Shown here: positions 1 through 10,901 of the stretch, piece after piece | How the letters are laid out: every line of letters begins with the position of its first letter | Numbering within the stretch: the stretch's first letter is position 1 | Source of the DNA: Akebia trifoliata | Taxonomy: Eukaryota; Streptophyta; Magnoliopsida; Ranunculales; Lardizabalaceae | Direction: 5' to 3' | DNA: 64,000 nt | Assembly: GCA_017979445.1 (NCBI GenBank) | Contig: CM030708.1 | Coordinates: 29,917,613 to 29,981,612, forward strand | Made by a program: the position numbers and the translations under genes | The notes under the pieces: model-generated | Seen by the model: the letters and a program-made list of their open reading frames with translations, nothing else | Told to the model about the DNA's origin: nothing | Databases searched by the model: none

Positions 1-390
1 AAAACAGTAACTGGTATAATATAAGGGTATTCTGGTCTTTTTTCTAGAAGTCATGAGAAGTCATGAGAAGTCAGTATGGTTCCCAAACAGACTTCCAGCA
101 CAAAAGTACTTCTGCCAGTACTTCACAGAATTGATTGCCAAACGCCCTTTCTACACAGAATTACTTTTCCAGCTCCTCCATAGAGTACTTCAGCTCCTGT
201 TATTTGGAAGAGTAGTTCTGCTCCTGGTATCCAAACAGGCCCTTACTTTTTTTTCATTTCTTTCCATTTCTCTCAATCCAAACATACCTACATTCTTATT
301 TAAAAATATTGGATGAGTGATTTTGATTAATGCAACAAGTTAATAATTTCTACTCATAACATATTAACAGTTTCCCTTTACGGTTTACAG
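1..390. other. Left-edge sequence without a recognised gene
   Basis: No coding sequence is convincing here. The stretch ends in a pyrimidine-rich run and a TTTACAG splice-acceptor-like site at 384-390, directly before the ubiquitin-like exon that starts at 391. It is therefore most likely intron, with any upstream exon of that gene left of the window. Confidence 0.4.
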
Positions 391-873
391 GAGGAGGAGG
401 AGGAGATATATAATTTGAAGGTAACTAAAATCATTGACATGGGCGTGGAAAGCTCTAGCACAATTGACCATGTCAAAGAAAAATTGTACCAAACGGAAGG
501 TGTTCCTGGAAACCTTCAGCGGTTGTATTTCAATGGAAATTATCTCGAGAATCGTCTAAAATTGGTTGATTATGACATAAAAAACGGCTCAACAATCCAA
601 ATGATTCCCCTTCCAGGAGCTAGAATACAAATACATATACATATACATATAAAGCTATCACCGATTAGAAATACTAACATTTTACTTGATGTGAACGATG
701 GGGACACCATTCATAAGGTCAAGGCCAAGATTCAGGATGAAGTAGGAATCCCTACGCAACAGTTGATGTGTAGACCATTTGAGCATCTCGATGATACTCG
801 TACCATTGCATACTACAATATCGACAAAGTACCCTCCTTCAATCCGAAATCCACCCTTGACTTATGTACCTAA
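391..873 (+). CDS. Ubiquitin-like polyprotein exon, two domains, no exon-internal ATG
   Basis: This reads open from an AG acceptor at 389-390 to TAA as 160 codons. Domain 1 (residues about 6-78) has the IYNLKVTK start and a [13 protein letters not shown] strand like the other cluster members. Domain 2 has LDVNDGDTIHKVKAKIQDE, close to the [19 protein letters not shown] segment of ubiquitin, and then jumps to a last-domain-like end, STLDLCT. The position that is ATGAAG in sister copies is GAGGAG here, within a (GAG)5 run. There is therefore no start codon at the usual place; the first methionine inside the exon is well within domain 1. An IHIHIHIHI dipeptide run marks local slippage. No Gly-Gly end is present. 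It is either a 3' exon of a gene starting left of the window or a still-open pseudogene. Confidence 0.5.
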   Translation, partial: EEEEEIYNLKVTKIIDMGVESSSTIDHVKEKLYQTEGVPGNLQRLYFNGNYLENRLKLVDYDIKNGSTIQMIPLPGARIQIHIHIHIKLSPIRNTNILLDVNDGDTIHKVKAKIQDEVGIPTQQLMCRPFEHLDDTRTIAYYNIDKVPSFNPKSTLDLCT

Positions 874-1001
874 AGTTTAAAATAGTGGTTTGCTTTATGG
901 TGTACTTGCTTTGTTTATTTACATGATTTCCGTCTATAATTCTCAAGCGTTATTATGTGATAAAAGATTTAGCAACTTTATAAGACTTTTTTTTTTTATT
1001 C

Positions 1002-1120
1002 AATCGTGATAATCTGACTTAACCACGTGGCATACTCAATTGACACCCTTGACGTGATACATTCCGGAACCATAGATCTACTCTCCTCTCCTCGAGATAC
1101 ATAACTACGGTTCCCCAGAA
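1002..1120. repeat. Hairpin MITE family A, truncated copy
   Basis: It carries the family A arm (GATAATCTGACT, ACGTGGCATACTCAAT, GACGTGA) and the shared core (ACCATAGATCTACTC, CTCGAGATACATAAC). The matching right arm is missing after about 1120, so this is a half element. Confidence 0.6.
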
Positions 1121-1924
1121 AAAGATGTTGTTTTAAGCATAGAATGTAGGCCCGTTGGGTGATCCGGCTCGCTATACTATATTAAATTGTATTGTTTAAT
1201 ATATATTTTTTTATGAATTAATAATGGTGTCCATAAAATTTATTGTACAGAATGCAATTAATTTGATAAAAAATGCTAATAAAATATTATTTTAATTAGT
1301 TTTTGTTGTTGTTATTTGGTATGCTTTTGATACAATAAAAAAGAGCTAAAAATTAATTAGGTCCGGCCCTCCAATGGCCCATATATAGGTGGGCGGATTA
1401 TAAGTAGACCGATTTTGAACTATTTTCTTACTTAAGCCTAGTCGAAGGGGGCATGCCATCACTTTGAAAACCAAAAAGGGTTGTTAATGGATCAGATAAG
1501 ACCCGAAATTCGATCCATTGCCATCGATAACTTTGGGTCAAGATTGATGTTTTGAATTTCAATAAAGTTTCAATCTAAAATTTTATTGGATTAGATTTGA
1601 ATAAACCTTGTCCGATTTGACAAGGACTCAATACCATAAAATGTTAAAAGTATATAATTTTTTTAATTATAATTTGTTTAAATATATGGAGTTTATTTTG
1701 GTTTTATGTATCAAGTAGGGTTTGAACCCATCCAGTTGTTATTGGATCGATCCGGAATCTTAATATTAAGATTAAATAAAACCCAATCCCATATGAGCCC
1801 GGTCCAATACTTATTGGATCAGTTCCTGATCGATACAATCTTTTTATCTGATTTGTACCATGTCAACCTCAATCTGGTCTGGATCTGATCCATTGGCAAT
1901 CCTATGTGTTAGAGTCCAACTAGC
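1121..1924. other. Gene-free AT-rich interval
   Basis: No gene or RNA was recognised. The stretch 1480-1890 is rich in GATCC/GGATC-like words (TTGGATCGATCCGGA and similar), resembling the insert in the intron at 24.5-25.0 kb. It is probably repeat-derived. Confidence 0.4.
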
Positions 1925-2265
1925 TTTTTTTTTAAATCTTTAAAAGGGTCTTTGGGCTCACATGCACTACAACTTTGACAAACTAACGTCACAAACTTCT
2001 AGATTTCATTAAAAAAAAACTCATATTTAAAAGAAAAAAAATTTGATATTTTTTTTTCTTGAGTTTAATCAAAGATGTTGAAAATGTACGACTACTGAAC
2101 ACCCAAATTTAAAATTACAATTTAATAATAAAAAAATAAATTTTTTTTTTTTAAATTCATAAAATTTTGTCATCTACCACCTCATCACATCAGATCATAT
2201 TTTTGAATGCCAAAGATGATCAAATCAGGAAATTTCTTTCTTATTACTTATGTCATTTGCATCAC
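1925..2265 (+). repeat. Dispersed repeat family C, copy 1
   Basis: Words such as AAAGGGTCTTTGGGCTCACA, TAGATTTCATTAAAA, GATGTTGAAAATGTACG and TCATAAAATTTTGTC occur in the same order in the copies near 11.1 (reversed), 21.6, 51.2 and 54.9 kb. The clear terminal repeats seen at 21.5 kb are not visible, so this copy is truncated. Confidence 0.6.
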
Positions 2266-2756
2266 ATATCGTGGCTAATAATATCGTGGTGTGAGCAAAA
2301 TATTAGTCGTCATGTATGTCTAAATCACCCTTGTTTTTGTCTTAATGGAAGCTTCCACAATCAGTATGTGGGCCAGTTACGATTAATTAAGATTTTCATC
2401 ATTAAAACATATTCTGTAGAAAACCATCACCTTGGGTATGGGATATCTTTAATATTAATAAAAGCATGATAGGATGATTCCAAACAGTATGGCAAAGGTA
2501 TTCGAACTTTTCCTTCTTTTAGGGGTAGTTGAGTTCTCACTTTACAAAGTTGAGGAGAAGTGTTCACTCTTCCAAATCCATTCTTTCCTCATTCCACAAT
2601 CAATCCTTCCTTCCTTGGATATGTATTCTCTTAGTCTTTTAAATATTATTTTTGTCCTCTTCATCAGTTCACTACCATCTGTGCTTGTAGCCTTTGTTGC
2701 AAAGTTTATTCATAATTCCAATATTTTAAGAGTTTCTTTCCTCATCATCTCTACCA

Positions 2757-2804
2757 ATGGCAGCTATAGATGGGATTCAAAGCTTCCCTCCAACAGATAA
2801 AGAG
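2757..2804 (+). CDS. Candidate 5' coding exon (16 codons) of the four-domain ubiquitin-like gene
   Basis: ATG in the context CTACCAATGG opens MAAIDGIQSFPPTDKE and meets a GT directly after GAG. A second copy at 15024-15071 has the same 48-nt length, phase and frame (MEAVDGLQSYPPTDEE), with mostly conservative changes. The 5' flanks of the two copies also match in patches (GTTGAGGAGAAGTGTTCAC against GTTGCGGAGAAGTATTCAC). Phase-0 splicing to the acceptor at 6706 would fuse it in frame to the ubiquitin-like exon. That link is an inference; the exon could belong to another, lost gene. Confidence 0.45.
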
Positions 2805-2887
2805 GTTTCTTTATCTTTTAATAATAATTTTTTTTTAAAGTTTCTTTTTCTGCCCTTTGTTTCAGTTTTATTGTAGATTTTTTTTTA

Positions 2888-3105
2888 ATAGTGATACACG
2901 TGGCATACTTGATCGACTTATCTGACATGACAGGTTTGGAAACGTAGATGTGCTCTTCTCGAGATACAAAACTGCATTTTTTTTTATGAAAAATAGTAAT
3001 TGTATATCCCGAGGAGAGCACATCTATGGTTCCCAATCCTATCACATCAGATAAGGCGATCGAATTGCCTCGTGGCCAAATCAGATTATCAGTAGTCTCT
3101 CTTTT
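2888..3105. repeat. Hairpin MITE family A, full copy
   Basis: Imperfect inverted repeat. The left arm contains CACGTGGCATACTTGATCGA and the right arm TCGAATTGCCTCGTGGCC followed by CAGATTATCA. The inner arms carry GTAGATGTGCTCTTCTCGAGA and its partner CCGAGGAGAGCACATCTATGG around an AT-rich loop. Confidence 0.7.
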
Positions 3106-3227
3106 TTAGTCTTTTTTTCCTATTTTCTTTAGTTTCTGATTTAACTTCTTTCCCTGTGGAAGAATTTTCTGGGATTTGACAGAATCCAGCGTGACCAATC
3201 ACACGAAGAGGGCTGTGTGTTGGATTG

Positions 3228-3400
3228 CTAATGTGACTGTAGATGTGCATTCTTCAGGGTATAGACTATCACCTTTTTATGGGGAAGTACGGTTCTGTAT
3301 CTTGATAAATACATATCTATTGTCCCCAAGCCTATCACGTCAGGGGTGTTGATTGAATACGCCACATGCTTAAGTCAGATTATCATCACTCACGTGCTAA
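3228..3400. repeat. Hairpin MITE family A, diverged copy
   Basis: The right part (CCAAGCCTATCACGTCAG, GAATACGCCACATGC, GTCAGATTATCATCAC) matches family A. The left arm is diverged and partly lost. Confidence 0.55.
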
Positions 3401-3957
3401 TCTATTTGAGCAAAATGACCATTAGTAAGGTTTAAAATCTTACTAAGTTAGTAAGGAATCCCTTGTAATTTGGGGATGTCAAGAGACATGGGTTCATGTG
3501 ATTGGTTATTCCAGGATTATGTGAAATTTGGAATCGGCTTTTATGCGAGCGAAAGTGTGGGTCTATTTGCATACATTGAAATTGCAATTTACACCCACTT
3601 CTCGCCAGACCCACCTAAAATAACTATCTACACACCCATTAAACGTACTTTAACCAAAATTGCCTATTTTACCCACCTAAAAGGTATCAAACTATTTTTC
3701 TTCTTCTTTTTCCTCATTTTCTTATTTATTCTTTTTCTTTGTATTTAAAAAAGGTTTCAATGAAGATTTTAAGTTTTGATCTTATTTATTTTTTTTATCC
3801 TCACTTACAATCAAATTGAAGTCATTCACATGGGAAAGTTCTGCTTGGTAGGAACTTATCGAATCTATTTTGTAATGTTCGATAGGCTCAATGTCACTTA
3901 AGTGGCTGCAATGAGTTGTTTTAGTGTGTGCAAATAGACCCAATATTTTCGAATGCA
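3401..3957. other. Gene-free interval
   Basis: No gene was recognised. There is a pyrimidine-rich stretch near 3690-3745 and a partial hairpin-like core near 3890-3930. Short open frames here have no codon bias or family resemblance. Confidence 0.4.
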
Positions 3958-4134
3958 CTAATGTTGGAGTGACATTGTATTTATTGCGATTTTTACATTT
4001 TTGACATGGAAGTGCGCACATAACCATAGATGTGTTTTCTCGTAGCGCAAGGAAACATCATCTACGGTTATGTGTGCACCTCCACGTCAGAAATGTAAAA
4101 ACTGCAGTAAATCCAATGTCACCCAAATACTACT
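3958..4134. repeat. Hairpin MITE family B
   Basis: Inverted repeat beginning ATGTTGGAGTGACATTG and ending CAATGTCACCCAAATACTAC. Inner arms ACATAACCATAGATG and CATCTACGGTTATGTG surround a short loop (TTTTCTCGTAGCGC). It is closely related to the copy at 11889-12068, sharing TTTACATTTTTGACATG and its complement. Confidence 0.75.
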
Positions 4135-5693
4135 CTTTCGAACGTGTCTCCCAAACACCAAAAATTTAAAATATAGCCTTATTGATGAGCATGATTCATC
4201 AAGAGCTCAAAGTCGTAACTTCATCTTAGTATTGGTCATGGTTCATGATACAATGGTCTAAAGTGTAGATTGGCAACAAGTAATTAGTGCAACGGGAAGA
4301 GTTATTGCTGGAGATTTTCACTGCGTAGGCTGATTTCTAGAATTTTGATTATTTTCATGTAGTACTTGATGATCTCATGATTCTGATGAATGTGATATTC
4401 AACTATTGGTTATCTTTATAAGTACTCTTTTGATTTTAACCAAACTTCTATGAATTTAACGATCATAATAAATCGAATGACATTAAGAAATAAATGAAAG
4501 TAAGAACACGTAAGGCTATGTCACGGGAGGAAAGTTTGTGTTTTTATTTAGATAAAGGGCATTTAGGTCATTTCTTGTTAATCTGTAAGAGAAAACCTAA
4601 GTCAAGAGGATGATGTCATCCGTTTGAATAGGATATCTTGAAGATTCATCCAAAACAACTAATGCCTCCTTGACCTCGGTCATCTCCAATAGATTAATGC
4701 AAATGACTTGAATACCTCATCTTTAATCTAAAATAAAAAATCCTTTGATTTCTCTTTTAAAAATCAATTATCTTTAATCTCTCGAGTAGAATCTCTTAGC
4801 CTAGTCTTCAACCTTCAAACCTAAAGAACAAGAAAATGCTTTTGAAGTACAAGTTGATGAGATTTTTTGGATAAAAAAATTCTAGAATTTTCTACAAGAA
4901 ATTAAGATATGGTTAAAAACAATGGATTGAAGATGAGATTAAATAGATTAAAATTAATTTATCACAGAGGTTGAGGAGCTTGAAAATGATTGATTTTAGG
5001 AAGAAAATTTAAGAATTTATTTATTGCAAATTGAAAATGAAGGTATTTAAATTATTTTTTGTTTGTTAGGAAAGGAGGAGAAGTTCAAAGAGGATACATC
5101 AAAGTTACAAAATATGGTGGTGTCTCAATATTAACCAACATGTAGAGGAATGTCCAAATCATCCAAAAAATTGATAGGAGAGGGAGTGTGTCACTAATTT
5201 GAAAGCAAAGGGATATCTCCAATATGTGCCAAAACATTTGGCGTGTATTAAGGGATTGGCAACAATGCCAATTGGGGCATGTCATCAATATGGAAATACA
5301 AGGATATTTCAAATATTTACGAAAATAGAGGGCTTCTAAAATCAAAATCACTAAACTATTTACGGGGGCAAAGGGGGTATTCCATACATTTGAAAACATA
5401 GAGTTGTATCAAATATGCCGAAATACATAGGGGCAGCAAATTAAAAATGATTTTTTTTTTTTTTGGGGGGGGGAGCTGCCCCCCTGGGCTCTACTCCTGT
5501 TCACGGGTTTGTTACAAGTTTGCTGACAACATCCCTACAAGTGTAGCTCTCATTTTATGTGCCTTGAAACTCTTTAACATTTGAGATCAAGTTTCTATTT
5601 ATAATATAGTAAAAGAGATCAAGTTTCATTTTTTTGTTTCACTTCATATCTTATAATGTTGTACTCGACATATATTTTGGTTGAATAATGATT
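4135..5693. other. Gene-free interval
   Basis: No gene or RNA was recognised. The part 5060-5450 is purine-rich with loosely repeated words (AAATAT, GGGGCA) and ends in a poly-T/poly-G stretch at 5450-5472. None of its open frames resembles a known protein. Confidence 0.4.
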
Positions 5694-5877
5694 TTCTAAC
5701 TAGAAAGTCTTCACTCGGTCAATACTAGGCTGACGTGTTATGGACACGGAACCACAGATCTGTTTCCTCAAGATACACAAATATGCATATTTGTGTATCT
5801 TGAGGAAACAGATCTGTGGTTCCGTGTCCATAACACGTCAGCCTAGTATTGACCGAGTGAAGACTTTCTAGTTAGAA
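5694..5877. repeat. Perfect 184-bp palindrome (hairpin MITE)
   Basis: The 92-base arms 5694-5785 and 5786-5877 are exact reverse complements with no spacer; the centre is ATATG|CATAT. The arms contain the core shared with families A and B (GGAACCACAGATCTG, CCTCAAGATACACAAA) plus CTGACGTGTTATGGACACGG. No mismatch was found, whereas all other hairpins here have several. The exact transposon ends and target duplication are unclear; TTCTAACTAG is the outermost paired sequence. Confidence 0.9.
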
Positions 5878-6407
5878 TGTCAACACTCATTTTGGTTTCA
5901 AGTACTACTCCACCTGTGCAATCCTCCACCTCGAGTTAGGTTGGTCAAGACTTCTATTACTCCAGTTAGGTTGAAAACCTCAATGATTTGCAACCCATTG
6001 AACAACAATATCTTTAGTTTCATTAATCGTTTGTGTTATTTTTTTGTTGGACATGGGGTTTGGGAGCATAGGTGTTTTTGCAGTTTCGCATTGATTTGAT
6101 ACAACAATGCTCAAAGACGTAAATCAGTTATTTGGGAGCTGTTTCAAACCAATGTGCATTCCATATTCGTTTTTTTGGGCAGAATATACACTCCAACTCT
6201 AATTATGAATCCTAGCTAATCATCATTCCAAAATTATTCTATTAGTGGGCTACAAATGATTTCTAGAGATAGGCTGTGGAGGGATTATAAGAACCATGGA
6301 AATCTTTGCCTTGTGTGATAGCTTTTTTATTTCTTTATTTTTGTTCCTTTTCTTATTCAATGTATCTTGTGCATTGCTTTGTTTATATACAGTTTTGTTA
6401 TAAATTT
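5878..6407. other. Gene-free interval
   Basis: No gene was recognised. It lies within the inferred long intron between 2804 and 6707. TTCTTTATTTTTGTTCC-type AT-rich sequence dominates the right part. Confidence 0.4.
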
Positions 6408-6632
6408 AGAATCATGATAATCTGACTACCCCACATGGCATACTCAATCCACTCCCCCGACGTGACATGTGCGAGAATCGTAGATCTATACTTCTCGGGA
6501 TACGAAACTGCACATCCCCATAAAAGTGCAGTTGTCTATCCTGAGGAGTACATATCTACTGTTCTAGCACGTCACATCATAGGGAGTCAAATGAGTATGC
6601 CCCGTGGAGGAGTCATTTCATCAAGATTCATA
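6408..6632. repeat. Hairpin MITE family A, full copy
   Basis: The left arm has ATGATAATCTGACTACCCCA, GGCATACTCAATCC and CGACGTGACATG. The right arm has CACGTCACATCATAGG, AGTATGCCCCGTGG and TCATCAAGATTCAT. The core reads GTAGATCTATACTTCTCGGG with its complement. It lies immediately upstream of the acceptor of the four-domain ubiquitin-like gene. Confidence 0.75.
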
Positions 6633-6706
6633 AATTTATGCTACATTGTTATTGCTGGGTAAATATTCTCCATATTATTGGTAGCTTATACCCTTTTCTG
6701 TTACAG

Positions 6707-7585
6707 ATGAAAATACATTTGAAGGTAATAAAAACTATTGCCTTGGGAGTGAAGAGCTCCGACACAATTGAGGATATCAAAGCTAAATTCCATCACATGG
6801 AAGGCGTTTCGGAAAATCTTCAGGAGTTATTTTTTGCTGGAAATCATCTCAAGAAAGGTAAAAAATTAGTTGATTATGACATACAAAATGGATCCACTCT
6901 TCATATGTTTCTCAATTTTGGGACTAGAATGCAAATACATGTAAAGATGCCACAAAGTAAAAAGACAATTACACTTGATGTAAATAAATGGGACAGCATT
7001 CATAATATCAAGGCCAAGATTCAGGAAGAAAAAGAAATCCAAATCAACCAACAATCACTCCTCTACAAGGGGAAAGAACTCGAGGATGTACGAACTTTGG
7101 TTTCTTATAACATTCGGAATGGATCGACTCTCTATCTATCCTTTTCTGTAGAAAGGAAAATATTTGTAAAATTGCCGAATGGAAAAACAATCACATTTAA
7201 AACTAAATTAAGGGATTCTGTTGAGTACATCAAGACCATGATTGAGAGCATTGTGGGCTTCCAAGCAGTGCAACAAAGACTGTTTTTGGATGGGGAAGAG
7301 TTGGAGAGTGAGGACTTTGAAGAGTATAATAACCAAGAGGTGAAATTGGATTTGGTTCTTACCATGCAAATATTTATAAAGACACAAGCAGGGGAGAAGA
7401 TTAGCCTTGAAGTAGAGAGTTCTGATACCATTGGTAATGTGAAGGAAATGATTCAAGAAAAGGAGGGGCTACCACCACATTATCAGAGGCTCATCTTTGG
7501 TGGGAAGAATCTCGAGGATTGGCGTACCCTCGCATACTACAATATCCTAAATGAATCCACCCTTGACTTGATCTTAGATTATTAG
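6707..7585 (+). CDS. Ubiquitin-like polyprotein, four domains, intact
   Basis: From the ATG at 6707 this encodes 292 residues. Four ubiquitin-fold repeats start at about residues 1 (MKIHLKVIK), 76 ([12 protein letters not shown]), 148 ([11 protein letters not shown]) and 218 ([12 protein letters not shown]). The fourth is closest to ubiquitin ([32 protein letters not shown]). No repeat ends in Gly-Gly; the chain stops at STLDLILDY, so deubiquitinase processing and conjugation are not expected. The ATG directly follows a good acceptor (CCCTTTTCTGTTACAG), as the 5'-leader intron does in plant polyubiquitin genes. An upstream exon is therefore likely, possibly the one at 2757-2804, which would give 308 residues. 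The reading frame is uninterrupted and may be functional; role unknown. Confidence 0.8.
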   Translation: MKIHLKVIKTIALGVKSSDTIEDIKAKFHHMEGVSENLQELFFAGNHLKKGKKLVDYDIQNGSTLHMFLNFGTRMQIHVKMPQSKKTITLDVNKWDSIHNIKAKIQEEKEIQINQQSLLYKGKELEDVRTLVSYNIRNGSTLYLSFSVERKIFVKLPNGKTITFKTKLRDSVEYIKTMIESIVGFQAVQQRLFLDGEELESEDFEEYNNQEVKLDLVLTMQIFIKTQAGEKISLEVESSDTIGNVKEMIQEKEGLPPHYQRLIFGGKNLEDWRTLAYYNILNESTLDLILDY

Positions 7586-8599
7586 CTTCTATAAAGTTTA
7601 AAACAGTGGTTTATTGTGTAGTTGCATTGTTTATTTAGATACTTCCTTGTATATTCTCAAGGGTTATTATGTGAAAATATTTATAACTGTAATTATTTTA
7701 AAAGATTAAGGAACTCTCTCGTAGTATGTTTGATTAGGCATGAAAAATGGGTGAATAATGCATTTTTCATGGAAAATTATATTTTATTTTCTAACCTCAT
7801 CCAAAAATTCACTTCGGGAGCATCTTAATTTCTCACCTAATATCATGAAAAAATGAAATCCACCTTATAGAATACACCAATATGTACATTACCACAAAGT
7901 CATGATCATTTGAAATTTTGCTTAGCATTTTAATTTACATTTTCATTTGATCTTATTATTCCTTCCAGATTTTCAATTCACTCTACATCAAGGTCTATAC
8001 AAATTTAGTGTGAATTTACTAGTATAGATATCGTCTAAGTCTACATTTTTTACTCCCATAAAATTCAACTCGGAATTTCTCAGTATTCCTAATGATCAAT
8101 TACATGAAGCCAAAGGAGGGTAGGTTTGTTATTGGGGGATGCCCTCAATACACACGAGTTCATGTGATTAAAATACCCTCATCTTCGATGTCACGGTATA
8201 AAATTCTAGATTTTTTATGTGAAAAAATCATTATCTTTTAACATCTAACCTATTGGCTATTGAACATCTTCAAACTAATTGTCTTCAACATATCATTTTC
8301 AATCTCTTGGCAAAAACTCCCAAACAGTTGAAAGTGATAGATCAATTAGGAAAAATTGAAGGACAAAAAGTTAAGCTTAGAAGTTAAATATTTGACACAA
8401 ATATTTTAACTGAAAGATTTTTTTTTCATTAAGCTTTGAGGTTGTGAGTTCAAGTCCAACATTATCCAACAAAAAAAAGTTCTCTAGTAAATGTTCATTT
8501 TCTTTCATTTAAGTTTCGCAGGGCCAACTTACTTTGTTGGTGAAGTCTTTGGTTGATGATACTAGAGACCTGAGTTCATATCCTGCCAGCGTTCGAGTC
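7586..8599. other. 3' flank and gene-free interval
   Basis: The first 110 bases are the 3' flank of the ubiquitin-like gene and match the flank of the copy at 391-873 (TTTAAAATAGTGGTTTG-like, TCTCAAGGGTTATTATGTG). The rest shows no gene. A GAGTTCATATCC word at 8571-8582 resembles a Pol III B box, but no SINE body could be delimited. Confidence 0.4.
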
Positions 8600-8745
8600 G
8601 TGATACACATGCCTGCATTGGACACTGCATTGACATGGCAGTGCACAGATAATCATAGATTTATTTTCTTCAGATACAAATTAAAAAATCAATGATTTGG
8701 CCATCCAACGCAGTATTGAACAGTCTCTAATGCAGGCAGCCCATC
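8600..8745. repeat. Degenerate hairpin MITE
   Basis: Inverted ends (ATGCCTGCATTGGACACTGC and CTCTAATGCAGGCAGCC) flank a core AATCATAGATTTATTTTCTTC and GATACAAATT related to the A/B hairpin core. The middle of the right arm is diverged. Confidence 0.5.
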
Positions 8746-8904
8746 AATTTTCTTAAAAAAATATTCTTTTATCCACATTTTCTTCATTTACGGAATGACG
8801 TTTTTGACCATCTGTCTTATTCATTAATCAAGTATTTTTGGTTCATTTACGGAATGACGTTTCTAGGGCTTAAATGGTTCGGCTTGGATCTACGCATATC
8901 CATA

Positions 8905-9078
8905 TTCAGATCCAAGTGAACCAACAGTCCCTCCTTTACAAAGGGGAAGAACTCGAGGATGAACTTTGGTTTCTTATGACATTCGGAATAGATCCATTCT
9001 CTATGCATCTTTTTTCTGCAAAAGGGAAAATATGTGTTAAAATGCCAAATGGAGATACTACAAATTTTATAATGCATC
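8905..9078 (+). pseudogene. Ubiquitin-like fragment (end of domain 2, start of domain 3)
   Basis: The fragment begins within domain 2 ([16 protein letters not shown], nearly identical to the 6.7-kb gene). A 4-base deletion after GAGGATG shifts the frame, and it resumes in the start of domain 3 (KICVKMPNGDTT). There is no start, no domain 1 and no domain 4. It is a truncated dead copy, closest to the four-domain gene at 6707. Confidence 0.8.
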
Positions 9079-9465
9079 TTACGAACTTCGGTTACCGTTT
9101 TCTCCTAATTTTTCTTGAAACCTAATGAAGTCATGATTTCTTAGATCAATTTTATTGCCATTTATATTTAATAATACCTATCACAAAATTTGGATAAATC
9201 AATGGTTTAAGAATTTTATATAATACCATTCAGGTTCAATAAATCTTATTATTATATACAATCCTATTCGTTTAAGGCTTTATTTATTATTATGGTTTTT
9301 TTTAAATAACAGACATGGACCTCATTTCTTTTCTCTTAGTCGTCCCCTGTAATTATCTAGTCTTGGACGACCCATTTCGTTAAGAATATTAGTTTGAATT
9401 TTTTTTATAAACATATTTGTGCTTAAAATGTTAACGATTTCCCTCTATCGGAGTATCCGCTGCAG

Positions 9466-10297
9466 ATGGAGATACTTTTGAACGTAACGAAAAAGCATTA
9501 ACATGAGATTGAAGAGTTCTAACACAATTGAGGATGTCAAAGCAAAATCCTACCAAATTGAAGGTGTTCTTGAAGACCTTCAGGAGTTGTATTTCAATGG
9601 AAATTATCTCGACAACTGTAAAAATTGATCGATTATGATATACAAAATGGCTTAAGAATCCATATGATTCCCTTTCCAGTAGTTAGAATGCAAATACATA
9701 TCAAGGCATCACAGATTGAAAATATAATTTTAGAACAATGGGGACACCATTCTTTAGGTCAAGGCCAAAGATTCAGGATGAAGAAGGAATCCCTATCAAC
9801 CAACATTCACTCTTCTACACTGGCGAACAACTCGAGGACATAAAAATGTTGGGGACCTATAACATTCAGATTGAATCCACTCTCTATGCAATTTTTTTGT
9901 AGTACTTCAGACATAATGCAAATATTTGTTAGAATGCCGGATGGAATGAGAATCAAGCTTGATGTGAAACAATGGTACACTGTCAAGAATATCAAAATCA
10001 TGATCAAGTGTATTTATCGAAGACTGCTGTGATATAAATAATCAAACATTGCAACTGGTTCTTACCATGCCCATATATGTATATACACAGAAAAATGAGA
10101 TTCTCAGTCTTGTAGTAGACAGCTTTGAAGCCATTTATGATGTGAAGGTTATGATTCAAGATGAAGTGGGGATCGTTCCATATGAACAGGTGTTCATCTA
10201 TGGGTTGGTGCCACTTGAGGATGATTGTTCCATTGCAGACTACAATATCAAAAAGGAATCCATTCTTTACCATCTAGATTTGTGTTTGGTCTGTTAG
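9466..10297 (+). pseudogene. Ubiquitin-like polyprotein pseudogene, four domains
   Basis: It starts after an acceptor-like CTGCAG with ATGGAGATACTTTTGAACG, matching the MKIYLK start of its sisters. A frameshift near 9493 and a TGA at 9628 break domain 1. A deletion in domain 2 (after ATTTTAGAACAATGG) shifts the frame again, and domain 3 is cut short near 10040. Domain 4 (10067-10297, MPIYVYTQKNEI to LDLCLVC) is still open. All four domains are recognisable in the standard order, so this is a decayed full-length copy. Confidence 0.8.
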
Positions 10298-10494
10298 TTT
10301 CTCAACTCTCAATCTCAAACAATAGTTTATTGTACTTGTTGATTGTGATCTGGTCTCTTTTTTTCGCTACAAATTTGATGTTGTTTTTCCTAATTTAGAG
10401 TTTGATTTATGTTGTGGATACACTCTGACATCCTAGCTATATTCATCGATGGATAATGGAAGGAAAATGATGAAGTGACAATGAAATCTACATC

Positions 10495-10625
10495 GTTTAA
10501 CACATTTCTGATGTAATCATAGATACTTCTTATCGAGATAAATGTGAAAAGCATCTATCTCTATGACAACAATGTGTAAAATGATGTAAAGTTTAATGTC
10601 ACTCCAGCACGACTCTAAAGTGAAC
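10495..10625. repeat. Hairpin MITE family B, diverged
   Basis: The core AATCATAGATACTTCTTATCG and GAAAAGCATCTATCTCTATG forms a stem. The right end reads TAATGTCACTCCAGCACGACTC, the family B terminus. The left end is not clearly preserved. Confidence 0.55.
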
Positions 10626-10639
10626 AGCACCCTTCTAAA

Positions 10640-10875
10640 AAGAGTCGTGATACTCTGACTACTCCAAGTGGCAAACTCAATGGACTACCTGACAAGACAA
10701 GTTTGAACCGGAGGTCTGTGCTCCTTAGGATACATGATTCCCTCGAGATATATATTTTTATGAGGAAGTGCAATCATGTATCTCGAGGAGCGCAGATCTA
10801 TGATTCCAAACTTGTCACGTTAGAGTTGTCGATTAAGTTTGCCATATGTGGTAGTCGGATTATCACAATTCTTCT
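10640..10875. repeat. Hairpin MITE family A, full copy
   Basis: Left arm: GTCGTGATACTCTGACTACT, CAAGTGGCAAACTCAAT, ACAAGTTTGAACC. Right arm: GATTCCAAACTTGTCACG, GTTTGCCATATGTGGTAGTC, GGATTATCACAATTC. The loop contains CTCGAGATATATATTTTTAT. Confidence 0.75.
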
Positions 10876-10901
10876 AAAAATGCACCCCATTTAAAAGAAG
10901 A

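Noticed and set aside
53..316. 87-codon open frame at the left edge
   Set aside because: Leucine/phenylalanine-rich translation of pyrimidine-rich DNA with no family resemblance.
5694..5877. Palindrome considered as a CRISPR-like or terminator structure
   Set aside because: The setting is a plant nuclear genome with related transposon hairpins; there is no repeat-spacer pattern.
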